Position numbers and translations under genes: made by a program. A model generated the notes under the pieces. The model searched no databases. It was not told the origin of the DNA and worked only from the letters and a program-made list of their open reading frames with translations. Shown here piece after piece: positions 8,417 to 17,719 of a DNA stretch of 64,000 bases. The DNA is from Luteococcus japonicus (GTDB lineage Bacteria > Actinomycetota > Actinomycetes > Propionibacteriales > Propionibacteriaceae). The DNA lies in NCBI RefSeq assembly GCF_003752415.1, contig NZ_RKHG01000001.1:1364001-1428000 (forward strand), in the 5' to 3' direction. Position 1 is the first letter of the stretch; the number at the start of each line of letters is the position of its first letter.

Positions 8417-9316
8417 TCAGGGAAGGACGAGTGGGGTGCCGGTGAGGCGCTCGAAGGCCTCCAGGTAGCGCATCCGGGTGGCCTCGACGATGTCGGCGGG
8501 CAGCGAGGGCGGCGGATTGTCGTTGCTGCGGTCCCACCCGGACTCGCGGGTCAGCCAGTTGCGGACGTACTGCTTGTCGAAGCTGTCCAGACTGCCGCCC
8601 GGCACCCAGGTGGACGCGTCCCAGAAGCGCGAGGAGTCGGGGGTGAGCACCTCGTCGGCCAGCACGATGGTGCCGTCGGCGCGCCGACCGAACTCGAACT
8701 TGGTGTCGGCCAGGACCATGCCGCGCTCGCGGGCGATCTCCTCCGCACGGGCGTAGACCGCCAGCGTCAGGTCACGGATCTGCTCGCCCAGTTCGATGCC
8801 GGTGGTCTGGCACATGGTCTCGAAGTCGACATTCTCGTCGTGCTCGCCCATCGGCGCCTTGGTGGCGGGGGTGAAGATCGGCTCGGGCAGCCGGGATCCG
8901 TCCTGCAGCCCTTCGGGCAGCGCAATGCCACACACGGTGCCGCTGGCCTGGTACTCCGCCCAGCCGGAGCCGGTCAGGTAGCCACGGGCGACACACTCGA
9001 CAGGGATCATGTCCAACTTCTCGCAGACCAGGGCACGCCCCTGCACCAGCTCGGCCCGGGCCTCCCCGATCTCCGCGACGGGACGGGGGCTGATCACGTG
9101 GTTGTCCACCAGCTGACGCAGCTGGTCGAACCACCACAGGGACAGCTGGGTGAGCACGATGCCCTTGTCCGGAATGCCGGGGGTGAGCACGAAGTCGTAG
9201 GCCGAGATGTTGTCCGTGGCCACCATCAGCATTCGGTCATCTGCTTCCAGCGCGTAGAGTTCGCGCACCTTGCCGGCGTGGATCAGGGGCAGCTGCAGGT
9301 TGTTGTACTGGCTCAC
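8417..9316 (-). CDS. purC: Phosphoribosylaminoimidazole-succinocarboxamide synthase
   Basis: SAICAR synthetase joins aspartate to CAIR with ATP in purine synthesis. The N-terminus LPLIHAGKVRELYAL is the ATP-binding start of the family; DNISAYDFVL, PVECVARGYLTGSGW and ADTKFEFGR follow in the family order. The start is placed at the GTG of SQYNNLQ (9316), with TAGGGT seven bases upstream and GGAGG overlapping; an in-frame GTG at 9325 is possible. About 299 residues, normal for the longer actinobacterial form. Confidence 0.95.
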   Translation of the reverse strand: MSQYNNLQLPLIHAGKVRELYALEADDRMLMVATDNISAYDFVLTPGIPDKGIVLTQLSLWWFDQLRQLVDNHVISPRPVAEIGEARAELVQGRALVCEKLDMIPVECVARGYLTGSGWAEYQASGTVCGIALPEGLQDGSRLPEPIFTPATKAPMGEHDENVDFETMCQTTGIELGEQIRDLTLAVYARAEEIARERGMVLADTKFEFGRRADGTIVLADEVLTPDSSRFWDASTWVPGGSLDSFDKQYVRNWLTRESGWDRSNDNPPPSLPADIVEATRMRYLEAFERLTGTPLVLP

Positions 9317-9350
9317 GGCCTCCACCCTATGACCTGCGTGGCGGGTCCCA

Positions 9351-10232
9351 TCACCACTCCCACTGGACGACGCACAGCGAGGGCGGCACGTCCAGTTTGA
9401 TCAGCTGCGCGAGCCCCTCGGAGACGGGCAGCTCGACGGCGGCCGGATGGGAGACGGTCAGCTCGTCCTCGGGGCTGGCGGTGTAGCCCACCACCCGCTT
9501 GGGCACGGCACCGCGGGAGAACTGCACCTCCATCACGACCTCCCCGGTGTGGGGTACCGCCAGGGCCATCATCTGCGTGGGTTCCGTCGTGGGGGCCAGA
9601 GTGGTCATGTACTCGAACATGATGTATTCGCCCTGGCGCAGGGACCGGGGCAGGAGCATCTGGGTGACGGCCAGTTCCTTCTGCGGAATGACGATGCGCT
9701 GGCCCACATGGCAGTTGGACAAGCCATGGACCTCTTCACCTCCGTCGGGATCCCCGTCATCGTCCTGGACCACCAGGGGGAAGTCCTTGGCGCCGCCGAC
9801 GACGCACTGCGCCACCTTGCGGATCACCTCGGAGCTCTGCGTCCGGTCTGGTGCGACCATGGCGGTCACATGGGTGCTGACGGTGCGCAAATGGTCCCGT
9901 GAGAGCCCGGCCTGAAGGAGGGCCTCCTCGACGGTTTTCGGGATGGGCAGCGGGCCGGGGCCGTTGCCACTGCGCCGGCGTTTGGCGCTCATGGGCGCGG
10001 TGGAGACCAGCGTGCCGGGTTCGAGCTCGAGCACTTCCTCGAGCGCCGCCAGTGTCCTTCCGGAGTGTGCCCGCACCGGTTGCGAGCGACCGTTCTGCCA
10101 ATAACTCAGGGTGGCCACCGAGACCTTGACGTCGAGCTCTTCCAGGCGGTGCCGGATCCGCTCCAGGGTCAGGCCGCGAGACTTGATGGCGTCATTGAGC
10201 ACGGACGCGAAGTCCGACCCGCTCGCCGTCAT
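9351..10232 (-). CDS. XRE-type HTH regulator, large C-terminal domain of unknown function
   Basis: A 293-residue protein. Residues about 8-70 form a Cro/CI-like helix-turn-helix (FASVLNDAIKSRGLTLERI, VSVATLSYWQNGRSQPVR). The remaining 200 residues are beta-rich with no motif I know; it carries QSSEVIRKVAQCVVGGAKDF and a CVVQWEW end. A GGGAGAG ribosome site lies just before the ATG at 10232. The gene is divergent from the GH13 gene across a 360-bp gap that holds a perfect 16-bp palindrome, a possible operator. It may sense a ligand through the C-terminal part; this is inference. Confidence 0.75.
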   Translation of the reverse strand: MTASGSDFASVLNDAIKSRGLTLERIRHRLEELDVKVSVATLSYWQNGRSQPVRAHSGRTLAALEEVLELEPGTLVSTAPMSAKRRRSGNGPGPLPIPKTVEEALLQAGLSRDHLRTVSTHVTAMVAPDRTQSSEVIRKVAQCVVGGAKDFPLVVQDDDGDPDGGEEVHGLSNCHVGQRIVIPQKELAVTQMLLPRSLRQGEYIMFEYMTTLAPTTEPTQMMALAVPHTGEVVMEVQFSRGAVPKRVVGYTASPEDELTVSHPAAVELPVSEGLAQLIKLDVPPSLCVVQWEW

Positions 10233-10595
10233 TGCGTCTCTCCCTCGTCACGTGTGCATTCCTGGATCCATCGCCACCCCTGAGGCATGGTGTCCTTCAC
10301 GCCGTACCGTCCGGGCAGAGCGACCGATTCGGGCACGGCGTGCCGCGGTCGAGCGTCCTCGGGATGTCCAGCGAGGCTCCGCTCGGGTGACAGGACACGG
10401 TCCAGTGGGGTTAACCCCACGAATATGACACATGACCGGCCCCGCCCCAGAACCGATGTGACCGAGATCCCAGATTAAGAATTAACTGTTCTGGCTCTTC
10501 GCGCAAACACGCACGGATGAGGACCGGTTCCACCTCCCGGTAGTCTGGCCGCGCCTGTGGATCCGCAGGTGCCTGGCACGGAAGGTTGGATTTTC
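10233..10595. promoter_or_regulatory. Long divergent intergenic region with a 16-bp palindrome
   Basis: This 363-bp gap separates the XRE regulator and the GH13 gene. It contains the perfect palindrome GTGGGGTTAACCCCAC at 10405-10420, a candidate operator, and a TAGTCT -10-like box near 10541 that could drive the GH13 gene with a leader of about 50 nt. No reading frame in it looks coding. Confidence 0.55.
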
Positions 10596-12395
10596 ATGAC
10601 TCAAGAGCCTCACCTGGATGGAATGGGCGCGCTCCCCTACGACGGCGGCGTCGCATTCCGCGTGTGGGCACCACACGCCAGTTCTGTCTCGGTCTTCGGC
10701 ACGTTCAACGAGTGGCGCAATGACGCCAACCCGCTGGAGGCCGAGGGCAATGGCTACTGGTACGGGGTGGTTTCGGGCGCCAAGACCGGCGACGAATACA
10801 AGTACCACCTCGTCAACAGCGAGAACCCGGACAATGTGGTCGAGCTGGACAGGGTGGACCCGTACGCCAACAAGGTCACCAACTCCGTCGGCAATGGCAT
10901 CGTCTACAACCACGACGACTTCGACTGGCAGGGCGATTCCTTCGCCTGTCCCCCGCACAACGAGCTGGTGATCTATGAGGTGCACACCGGGTCCTTCAAC
11001 ACCAGCCCGGACAGGATCGGCACCTTCGAATCCGTGCTCGCGAAGCTCGACCACTTCAAGAAGCTGGGCGTCAACGCCATCCAGCTGATGCCGGTGATGG
11101 AATTCGCCGGCGACCGCTCCTGGGGCTACAACCCCGCCCACCTGTTCGCCGTCGAGGGCATCTACGGCGGCCCGGACGCCCTGAAGAACTTCATCCGCGA
11201 GTGCCACAGGAATGGCTTCGCCGTGATCATCGACGTCGTCTACAACCACTTCGGCCCCAGCGACCTGGACCTGTGGCAGTTCGACGGCTGGAGCGAGAAC
11301 GGCAAGGGCGGCATCTACTTCTACAACGACTGGCGCACGCAGACCCCATGGGGGGACACCCGCCCCGACTACGGCCGCCCCGAGGTTCGCCGCTTCATCC
11401 GCGACAACGCGATGATGTGGCTGGAGGACTACCACGCCGACGGCCTGCGCTGGGACATGACCGCCTACATCCGCTCCAAGGATGCCTTCAGCAATGATCT
11501 CCCCGAGGGCTTCGAGCTGATGGGTGAGGTCAACCGCGAGGTGCGCAACCAGTTCCCCGGCAAGATCATGATCGCCGAGGACATGCACGGCCACGCCAAC
11601 ATGGTCGGCGAGGGATACGAGCAGGCAGCCTTCCACGCGCAGTGGGATGCCGAGTTCGTCCACCCGCTGCGGGCCTTCATCCGCGCCTTCTACGACAACG
11701 ACCGCGCCCTGTCCCCGGTCAAGGCAGCCATTGAGCACAACTACGACGGTGAGGCCTTCCGTCGTGTCATCTTCACCGAGAGCCACGACGAGGTCGCCAA
11801 CGGCAAGCAGCGTGCCGTCAATGACGTGAACCCGGTGGACCAGCAGGGGTGGTATGCCACCAAGCGGGCCACGCTCGGCACGATGATCGCGCTCACCAGC
11901 CCCGGCATTCCGATGGTCTTCCAAGGCCAGGAGTTCCTGCAGGGTGGCTACTTCACCGACGAGGTTCCGCTGGACTGGAATCTCAACGAGATCCACCAGG
12001 GAATCGTGCAGATGCACGCGGACCTGATGCAGCTGCGTCGCAACTGGGCCGACGACACCGAGGGCCTGCGCGGACCCGGCCTGAATGTCTTCCACTGCAA
12101 TGAGGACGCCAAGGTGATGGCCTGGCATCGTTGGCGCGAGCACGGCACCAATGACGACGTGGTGGTGGTCATCAACGCGACCGACGACGTGCGCGGCGAC
12201 TACCGGATCGGCCTGCCCGCCGGGGGCCACTGGGAGTTGAAGTTCAACTCCGACTCGAAGGCCTACGCCCCCCACTTCGGCTCCGCCGACGCCTACGACG
12301 TGGGTGCAGAGAACCAAGGAATCGACGGGATGCCGTACTCCGGCGTGGTGAACCTGGCCCCCTACTCGATGCTCGTCTACAGCTGGAAGGGCTGA
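10596..12395 (+). CDS. GH13 alpha-amylase family enzyme, branching-enzyme-like, with N-terminal CBM48
   Basis: A 599-residue glycoside hydrolase. The first 95 residues (VAFRVWAPHASSVSVFGTFN) are a CBM48/E-set domain. The barrel carries the four GH13 regions: DVVYNH with D213, GLRWDM with nucleophile D287, MIAEDM with acid/base E328, and ESHDEV with D398. An all-beta C-terminal domain follows. CBM48 plus this barrel resembles 1,4-alpha-glucan branching enzymes (GlgB) and maltooligosyl trehalose trehalohydrolases; the exact reaction is not settled. The ATG at 10596 is chosen over an in-frame GTG at 10557 because GGAAGG lies ten bases before it. It is followed after three bases by an aminotransferase. 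Confidence 0.85.
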   Translation: MTQEPHLDGMGALPYDGGVAFRVWAPHASSVSVFGTFNEWRNDANPLEAEGNGYWYGVVSGAKTGDEYKYHLVNSENPDNVVELDRVDPYANKVTNSVGNGIVYNHDDFDWQGDSFACPPHNELVIYEVHTGSFNTSPDRIGTFESVLAKLDHFKKLGVNAIQLMPVMEFAGDRSWGYNPAHLFAVEGIYGGPDALKNFIRECHRNGFAVIIDVVYNHFGPSDLDLWQFDGWSENGKGGIYFYNDWRTQTPWGDTRPDYGRPEVRRFIRDNAMMWLEDYHADGLRWDMTAYIRSKDAFSNDLPEGFELMGEVNREVRNQFPGKIMIAEDMHGHANMVGEGYEQAAFHAQWDAEFVHPLRAFIRAFYDNDRALSPVKAAIEHNYDGEAFRRVIFTESHDEVANGKQRAVNDVNPVDQQGWYATKRATLGTMIALTSPGIPMVFQGQEFLQGGYFTDEVPLDWNLNEIHQGIVQMHADLMQLRRNWADDTEGLRGPGLNVFHCNEDAKVMAWHRWREHGTNDDVVVVINATDDVRGDYRIGLPAGGHWELKFNSDSKAYAPHFGSADAYDVGAENQGIDGMPYSGVVNLAPYSMLVYSWKG

Positions 12396-12398
12396 ACG

Positions 12399-13601
12399 AT
12401 GACTCGCGGGCACCTGGGCGGGCCCTCGTGGCGCGGCCAGGTGCCCGGCTTCGAGGTGATGGAGGTCGTCGCACGCGTGGCCCAGCTGCGCGCCGAGGGT
12501 CATGACGTGGTGAGCCTGTGCGTAGGGGAGCCACTCGCCGGCGCGCCGGCCCCGGTGCGTCAAGCCATGGCGCGTGCGATGGACGGGGCGGACCTCGGCT
12601 ATTCGGCCTCGCTGGGGATGATGCCGCTGCGGGAGAAGCTCGCCGAGCACTACGGGGCACGGTATGGCCTGGCCGTCGATGCCTCGCGGGTGGCCATCAC
12701 CACGGGGAGTTCCGGTGCCTTCCTGCTGGCCTTCCTGTCCTGTTTCGACGCGGGAGACCGGGTGGCGCTGGCCCGGCCCGGTTATCCGGCCTATGCGAAC
12801 ATCCTGCGCAGTCTTGATCTTCAGGTCGTCGAGCTGGACGTGACGGTCCCCGACGAGACGGGCCGAGTGACCTACCAGCTCACCACCCAGATGCTGGATG
12901 CCGTGCAGGAGCAGGCGCCGCTGGCCGGTCTGGTAGTGGCCTCCCCCGCCAATCCCACCGGCACCATGCTCACCGCCGACGAGATGGAGTCCTTGGCCGC
13001 CTGGTGCCGGGAGCACGGCGTCCGGCTGGTCAGCGACGAGATCTACCACGGGATCACCGCGGACGGCACCATGGGCGAGTGCGCCTGGCGGCACGATACC
13101 TCCGCGCTGGTGGTCAGTTCCTTCAGCAAGTACTGGGGCATGACCGGGTGGCGGCTGGGCTGGTTGCTGATGCCCGAGGACCTGCAGACCAGCATCGACG
13201 CGCTGAGCAGCAACCTGGCCCTGTGTGCCCCGGTTCCCGCCCAGCTGGCCGCGCTGGAGGCCTTCGGTGACGACGTCCACTCGTGGGCCAGAGCCGCCGT
13301 CAGGCAGTACGACGTCGCCCGCGACGTCGTGCAGCGCACCGCACATGATCTTGGGTGGGAACTCGCCCCAGCGGACGGTGCCTTCTACGTCTACGCGGAC
13401 ATCTCGTCCTCGCTGCGCCCCAGCGAGGACTCCCGCGCCTGGTGCACGAGCCTGTTGGAGGAGGCCCGCGTCGCCATCACACCTGGCTGGGACTTCGACC
13501 GGGTGCACGGTGGGAGCACGGTGCGGCTCAGCCTGGCCGTCGGCCCCGAGCAGGTGGCCGAGGCGATGACGCGCCTGCGGAGCTGGCTGGCCGGGCGCTG
13601 A
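12399..13601 (+). CDS. PLP-dependent class I/II aminotransferase
   Basis: A 400-residue fold-type I aminotransferase. SPANPTGTMLT holds the conserved Asn; SDEIYHGI carries the PLP-contacting Asp and Tyr; SFSKYWGMTGWRLGW holds the Schiff-base lysine. VRLSLAV near the C-terminus supplies the carboxylate-binding Arg. Members of this group act on aspartate, alanine or aromatic amino acids; the donor cannot be named. The ATG is three bases after the GH13 stop, so the two are co-transcribed and coupled, an odd pairing without a clear metabolic link. Confidence 0.88.
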   Translation: MTRGHLGGPSWRGQVPGFEVMEVVARVAQLRAEGHDVVSLCVGEPLAGAPAPVRQAMARAMDGADLGYSASLGMMPLREKLAEHYGARYGLAVDASRVAITTGSSGAFLLAFLSCFDAGDRVALARPGYPAYANILRSLDLQVVELDVTVPDETGRVTYQLTTQMLDAVQEQAPLAGLVVASPANPTGTMLTADEMESLAAWCREHGVRLVSDEIYHGITADGTMGECAWRHDTSALVVSSFSKYWGMTGWRLGWLLMPEDLQTSIDALSSNLALCAPVPAQLAALEAFGDDVHSWARAAVRQYDVARDVVQRTAHDLGWELAPADGAFYVYADISSSLRPSEDSRAWCTSLLEEARVAITPGWDFDRVHGGSTVRLSLAVGPEQVAEAMTRLRSWLAGR

Positions 13602-13604
13602 CGC

Positions 13605-13934
13605 CTATCTCACCCAGTGCCATGTGGGGATCGACGCATCTGTCATCTTCTGGAGCTCCGCCTGGGGCATGGATTGCTCCCCGGTGAAGACCACCACATA
13701 GGACTTGCCCTCATGCAGGGCGACCAGGGCCGTCTCGCGGACCATGAGGGTTTCCGTGTCCAGCATGCTCGTGAGCCTGACAGCGGGTTCTTGGTCGAGT
13801 TTCGCATCACCGAGTTGATTCACATCGCGCTCATCCTCATGGCAGATCCAGATGATGTCGGGCTTTCTGTCCGCGCCCTTGACCCACGTCTTCGGAAGAT
13901 CGAAGACCCATGCCGTCTTCATGATGATCAGCAT
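13605..13934 (-). CDS. Small protein of unknown function
   Basis: A 109-residue frame with normal-looking composition (MKTAWVFDLPKTWVKGADRK, then PDIIWICHEDERDVNQL, ending IPTWHWVR). I recognise no family. It has slightly lower GC than its neighbours. It sits 15 bp downstream of the PfkB kinase gene on the same strand and converges with the aminotransferase. The start is uncertain: ATG at 13934 or 13922. It could be the last gene of the kinase operon. Confidence 0.5.
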   Translation of the reverse strand: MLIIMKTAWVFDLPKTWVKGADRKPDIIWICHEDERDVNQLGDAKLDQEPAVRLTSMLDTETLMVRETALVALHEGKSYVVVFTGEQSMPQAELQKMTDASIPTWHWVR

Positions 13935-13949
13935 GGAGAGGGCAGGGCG

Positions 13950-14816
13950 TCAGCGCAGATGGTTCAACCAGCTTCGCGCACCGGCGTGCTGCACCCGGAT
14001 GCCGACCACCCGGCAGGCCTCGGCCACCGAACGTCCAAGATCACCACCGTCGAGCAGCAGGCTCGCCACCAGGGCCCCGTGGAAGGCATCGCCGGCCCCG
14101 AGGGTGTCGACCGCCCCGACCTGCGGCGGCAGGACCCTCCCCCGCTCGGTGGGGCTCGCCCACAGCACCGCACCCGCACCGTCGGTCATGACCGCGGCCG
14201 TGGCCCCCTCGTCGAGCACATGCTGCACCGCAGAACCAAGATCAACTCCGAGCCCTGCGGCATAGTCCGCGGAGCCGGCCACGACGTCCAGCCAGCTGAG
14301 CCAGCTCTCCGCGGCGGGCTTCACGCTTCCCGCATCCAGCACCGTCAGGCAGTCCGAATCCGCCAGCTGTCCCAGTGCCATGCCAGCTGCCACCGGATGA
14401 TGGCCATCCACCAGCAGGGCATCCGCCCGGGACAGCGCGGTGCGCGCCGCAGGATTGAGCTGGACTCGGGAACGCAGGGCGCTGGTGGAGAAGACGGTCC
14501 GCGTGCCGTCCGACTGCACCACACAGGTGCTCACCGGAAGGCGCCAGCCGGCATCGGCAAGATCAACAATGCTGACGCCGTGCTCCTCCAGATCCGCGCG
14601 GGCGGTCCTGGCGGCGACGGATGACCCCAGGGCCGTGATCAGCGTGGTCCGCCCGAGCAGGGCGGCGGCGGTGATGGCGGCATTGGCCGCGGGTCCACCC
14701 GCTGCCATCTCCGTGGACTCCACGACGGACTTCACGCCCCAGGGCGGCCTGGCGTCGACACGCTGCACCACGTCGAGAGCGGTCAGGCCGAGGAAGACTG
14801 CGTGTGGGCTGGTCAT
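13950..14816 (-). CDS. PfkB-family carbohydrate kinase
   Basis: A 288-residue ribokinase-type kinase. It begins HAVFLGLTALDVVQRVDARP and has the first PfkB signature AAGGPAANAAITAAALLG at about residues 39-56; the second signature DTLGAGDAFHGAL near residue 235 supplies the catalytic Asp and the anion hole. The family phosphorylates sugars or nucleosides; the substrate is not evident. GAGGAG seven bases before the ATG at 14816 fixes the start. It lies downstream of purD-purB but is separated from purB by a REP-like repeat. Confidence 0.87.
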   Translation of the reverse strand: MTSPHAVFLGLTALDVVQRVDARPPWGVKSVVESTEMAAGGPAANAAITAAALLGRTTLITALGSSVAARTARADLEEHGVSIVDLADAGWRLPVSTCVVQSDGTRTVFSTSALRSRVQLNPAARTALSRADALLVDGHHPVAAGMALGQLADSDCLTVLDAGSVKPAAESWLSWLDVVAGSADYAAGLGVDLGSAVQHVLDEGATAAVMTDGAGAVLWASPTERGRVLPPQVGAVDTLGAGDAFHGALVASLLLDGGDLGRSVAEACRVVGIRVQHAGARSWLNHLR

Positions 14817-14860
14817 CGTTGACTCCTCGTTTTGACCACAGATTCCCACGCCGGCCCCGG

Positions 14861-14925
14861 CTTGTCGAGAGGCCCTCGACAAGCTCGGGCACCGGGACCA
14901 CAAGCTCGGGCGCCGGAGTTGGCGT
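14861..14925. repeat. REP-like inverted repeat (copy 1)
   Basis: CTTGTCGAG at 14861-14869 and CTCGACAAG at 14875-14883 form a perfect 9-bp stem with a 5-nt loop, followed by CTCGGGCACCGGGA and a second AAGCTCGGGC. The core CCCTCGACAnGCTCGGG recurs at 22671-22690 and, slightly changed, at 53996-54015, always between genes. This looks like a short extragenic palindromic repeat family. Confidence 0.65.
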
Positions 14926-14930
14926 GTCGG

Positions 14931-16367
14931 TCAGAGGACGGAGCCCGGGCGGTAGGCGGCGGCCTCGGAGTTGGCCTGCACGAGCTCCGCGACGCGGGCG
15001 GCGATCCGGCTGACCTGGTTGCCCGCATCGCCGGTGAGCTCCAGCGGCTGGCTGACCAGGGCCTGCAGCTCGTCACGCGTCAGGCCCAGCACCGGCTCCT
15101 TGGCCAGCCGGTCGAAGAGGTCATTGGTGCGCAGGCCCTGCTCACGCATCTCCAGGGCCACGGCGACGGCATTGGTCTTGATCGCCTCGTGGGCATCCTC
15201 ACGGCCGACGCCCTTGCGGACCGCGGCCATCAGCACCTTCGTCGTGGTGAGGAAGGGAAGGTAGCGCTCCAGCTCGGCCTCGATCATGGCCGGGAAGGCA
15301 CCGAAGTCGGTGAGGATGGTCAGGAAGGTCTCGAACATGCCGTCGAGCGCGAAGAAGGCGTCGGGCAGGGCGATGCGGCGCACCACTGAGCAGGACACGT
15401 CGCCCTCATTCCACTGCACACCGGACAGGCCCTCGGTCATGGCGACGTACCCGCGCAGGATCACGTTGAAGCCGTTGACCCGCTCGCAGGAGCGGGCATT
15501 CATCTTGTGCGGCATGGCGGAGCTGCCCACCTGGCCGGGCTTGAAGCCCTCGGTGACCAGCTCGTTGCCCGCCATCAGGCGCAGCGTGGTGCACAGGCTC
15601 GAGGGGCCGGCGGAGGTCTGGTACAGCGCGCTGACGGCGTCGAAGTCCAGGCTGCGCGGGTAGACCTGCCCCACCGAGTCCAGCACGGAGGCGAAACCAA
15701 GGCTCTGGGTGACGCGCTTCTCGAGCTCGGCTAGCTTGTCGGCGTCGCCATCCAGCAGGTCCAGCATGTCCTGCGCGGTGCCCATCGGGCCCTTGATGCC
15801 GCGGCCCGGGTAGCGCTTGACCAGCTCGTCGACCCGGTGGAAGGCGATCAGCATCTCGTCGGCTGCCGACGCGAAACGCTTGCCCAGCGTGGTGACCTGG
15901 GCCGCAACATTGTGACTACGGCCGGTGACGGGCTGGGCCGTGTACTGCACGGCCAGGTCCGCGGTCATCGCGAGTGCGGCGACGATCCGGCCGCGCACCA
16001 GCTGCAACGAGGCCAACACCTGGTGCTGCTCGATGTTCTCGGTGAGGTCGCGGCTGGTCATGCCCTTGTGGATGTGCTCGAAGCCGGCGAGGTCGTTGAA
16101 CTCCTCGATCCGCGCCTTCACGTCGTGCTTGGTGACGCGCTCCCGGGCATCGATGGAGGCAAGATCAACTTCGTCGACGTGCGCCCGGTAGGCGTCGATG
16201 ACGGCCTGCGGGTCATCGCCACCGAAGTCAACACCAAGATCACGCTGGGCCTCCAGGACGCTGATCCACAGGCGGCGTTCCAGCGTGATCTTGTTCTCGG
16301 GGCTCCAGATCTCCCGCATCGCCTGCGAGGCGTAGCGGTTGGCCAGGACATTGGGGACGACGCTCAT
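14931..16367 (-). CDS. purB: Adenylosuccinate lyase
   Basis: Fumarase/aspartase superfamily lyase that acts twice in purine synthesis, splitting fumarate from SAICAR and from adenylosuccinate. The signature loop GSSAMPHKMN is at residues 280-289; TSRDLTENIEQHQVL and GRSHNVAAQVTTLGKR are the other active-site regions. At 478 residues it is the longer form found in actinobacteria. Its ATG follows the purD stop with no gap (TGAATG), so purD-purB are translationally coupled. Confidence 0.97.
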   Translation of the reverse strand: MSVVPNVLANRYASQAMREIWSPENKITLERRLWISVLEAQRDLGVDFGGDDPQAVIDAYRAHVDEVDLASIDARERVTKHDVKARIEEFNDLAGFEHIHKGMTSRDLTENIEQHQVLASLQLVRGRIVAALAMTADLAVQYTAQPVTGRSHNVAAQVTTLGKRFASAADEMLIAFHRVDELVKRYPGRGIKGPMGTAQDMLDLLDGDADKLAELEKRVTQSLGFASVLDSVGQVYPRSLDFDAVSALYQTSAGPSSLCTTLRLMAGNELVTEGFKPGQVGSSAMPHKMNARSCERVNGFNVILRGYVAMTEGLSGVQWNEGDVSCSVVRRIALPDAFFALDGMFETFLTILTDFGAFPAMIEAELERYLPFLTTTKVLMAAVRKGVGREDAHEAIKTNAVAVALEMREQGLRTNDLFDRLAKEPVLGLTRDELQALVSQPLELTGDAGNQVSRIAARVAELVQANSEAAAYRPGSVL

Positions 16368-17645
16368 TCAGTGCTCCACGGTGGTGTAGGTGATCTTGTT
16401 GGCTGCGGCCTTGGCGGCAATGTCGGCGCGATTGAAGCCCGAGGCGAAGTCGGTGGCCACCACCTGCGCATAGGCGGCCTCGCGAGCGGTGGTGAGGTCC
16501 GATCCGGTGCCCACGACGCCCAGCACGCGGCCGCCGCTGGCCACCAGGTTGCCCTCGGCATCCAGTGAGGTGCCGGCGTGGATGGTGTGTGCGACGTCGG
16601 TGTCCGGAGCCAGCACGATCCGGCCGCCCTGGGCCGGGGTGCCGGGGTAGCCGTCGGCGGCCATCACGACGACGACGGCGGCACCACTGCCCCACTGGAG
16701 TTCGGGGGTCTCGGCCAGTGAGCCCGTGGCGGCGGCATGCAGCAACTGCCCCAGCGGGGTGTCCAGCCGGGCGAGCAGGGCCTGGGTCTCCGGATCACCG
16801 AAACGGGCATTGAACTCCACGACGCGGATGCCCTTGCTGGTCATGGCCAGGCCCGCGTAGAGCAGGCCGGCGAAGGGGGTGCCCCGGCGCTTCATCTCGG
16901 CCAGGGTGGGCTTGATCACCAGCTCGTCGACTGTCTCGACGATGTCGGCGGGTGCCCACGGAAGCGGCGTGTAGGCACCCATGCCACCGGTATTGGGGCC
17001 GGCATCGTCGTCTCCGACGCGCTTGAAGTCCTGGGCCGGCTGCATCGGGCGGCTGGTGTCGCCGTCACAGATGGCGAACAGGCTCACCTCGGGTCCGTCG
17101 AGGAATTCCTCGATCACCACCTGACCGCAGGCCAGGCCGTGTTCCAGGGCCTCGGCACGGTCCGAGGTGACCACGACGCCCTTGCCGGCGGCCAACCCGT
17201 CGTTCTTGACCACATGGGGGGCGCCGAACTCGTCCAGCGCGGCCTCGATCTGTTCCCGCGTGCTGCACACGCGGGCAGCGGCGGTGGGAACGCCCGCATC
17301 GGCCATCACCTGCTTGGCGAAGGCCTTCGACCCCTCCAGCTGCGCGGCCTGCTTGCTGGGCCCGAAGCAGGCGATCCCGGCGTCGCGCACCGCGTCGGCA
17401 ACCCCTGCCACCAGGGGCGCCTCGGGGCCCACGACCACCAGGTTGGCGCCCAGTTCGGTGGCCAATGCGGCGACGGCGGCACCGTCGTTCTGGTCGACGG
17501 GGTGGTTGGTGGCGAAGGCCGTGGTGCCGGGGTTCCCGGGGGCAACGTGCACGGCGTTGACGGCGGGATCCTTGCTGATGGCCAAGGCAAGCGCGTGCTC
17601 GCGGCCGCCGGATCCGACGACGAGGACGGTGAGTGGTTCGATCAC
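16368..17645 (-). CDS. purD: Phosphoribosylamine--glycine ligase
   Basis: ATP-grasp enzyme making GAR in the second step of purine synthesis. The N-terminus VLVVGSGGREHALALA is the family start; VVKNDGLAAGKGVVV is the ATP-grasp B segment and VVEFNARFGDPETQ the metal-binding signature of PurD. At 425 residues it is full length. The GTG at 17645 has TAGGCT six bases upstream, so a leaderless mRNA is likely. It is the first gene of a purD-purB unit. Confidence 0.97.
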   Translation of the reverse strand: MIEPLTVLVVGSGGREHALALAISKDPAVNAVHVAPGNPGTTAFATNHPVDQNDGAAVAALATELGANLVVVGPEAPLVAGVADAVRDAGIACFGPSKQAAQLEGSKAFAKQVMADAGVPTAAARVCSTREQIEAALDEFGAPHVVKNDGLAAGKGVVVTSDRAEALEHGLACGQVVIEEFLDGPEVSLFAICDGDTSRPMQPAQDFKRVGDDDAGPNTGGMGAYTPLPWAPADIVETVDELVIKPTLAEMKRRGTPFAGLLYAGLAMTSKGIRVVEFNARFGDPETQALLARLDTPLGQLLHAAATGSLAETPELQWGSGAAVVVVMAADGYPGTPAQGGRIVLAPDTDVAHTIHAGTSLDAEGNLVASGGRVLGVVGTGSDLTTAREAAYAQVVATDFASGFNRADIAAKAAANKITYTTVEH

Positions 17646-17719
17646 GGGCCGAGCCTACCGGTGCGGGGACGCACGAGGGTCCCGCACCGACGAGCGGTAC
17701 GGGCCCCAGGGGCGGAGGA

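Noticed and set aside
10482-13508. 1008-codon minus-strand frame across the GH13 and aminotransferase genes
   Set aside because: It spans two well-supported genes on the other strand and the intergenic region; no domain can be seen.
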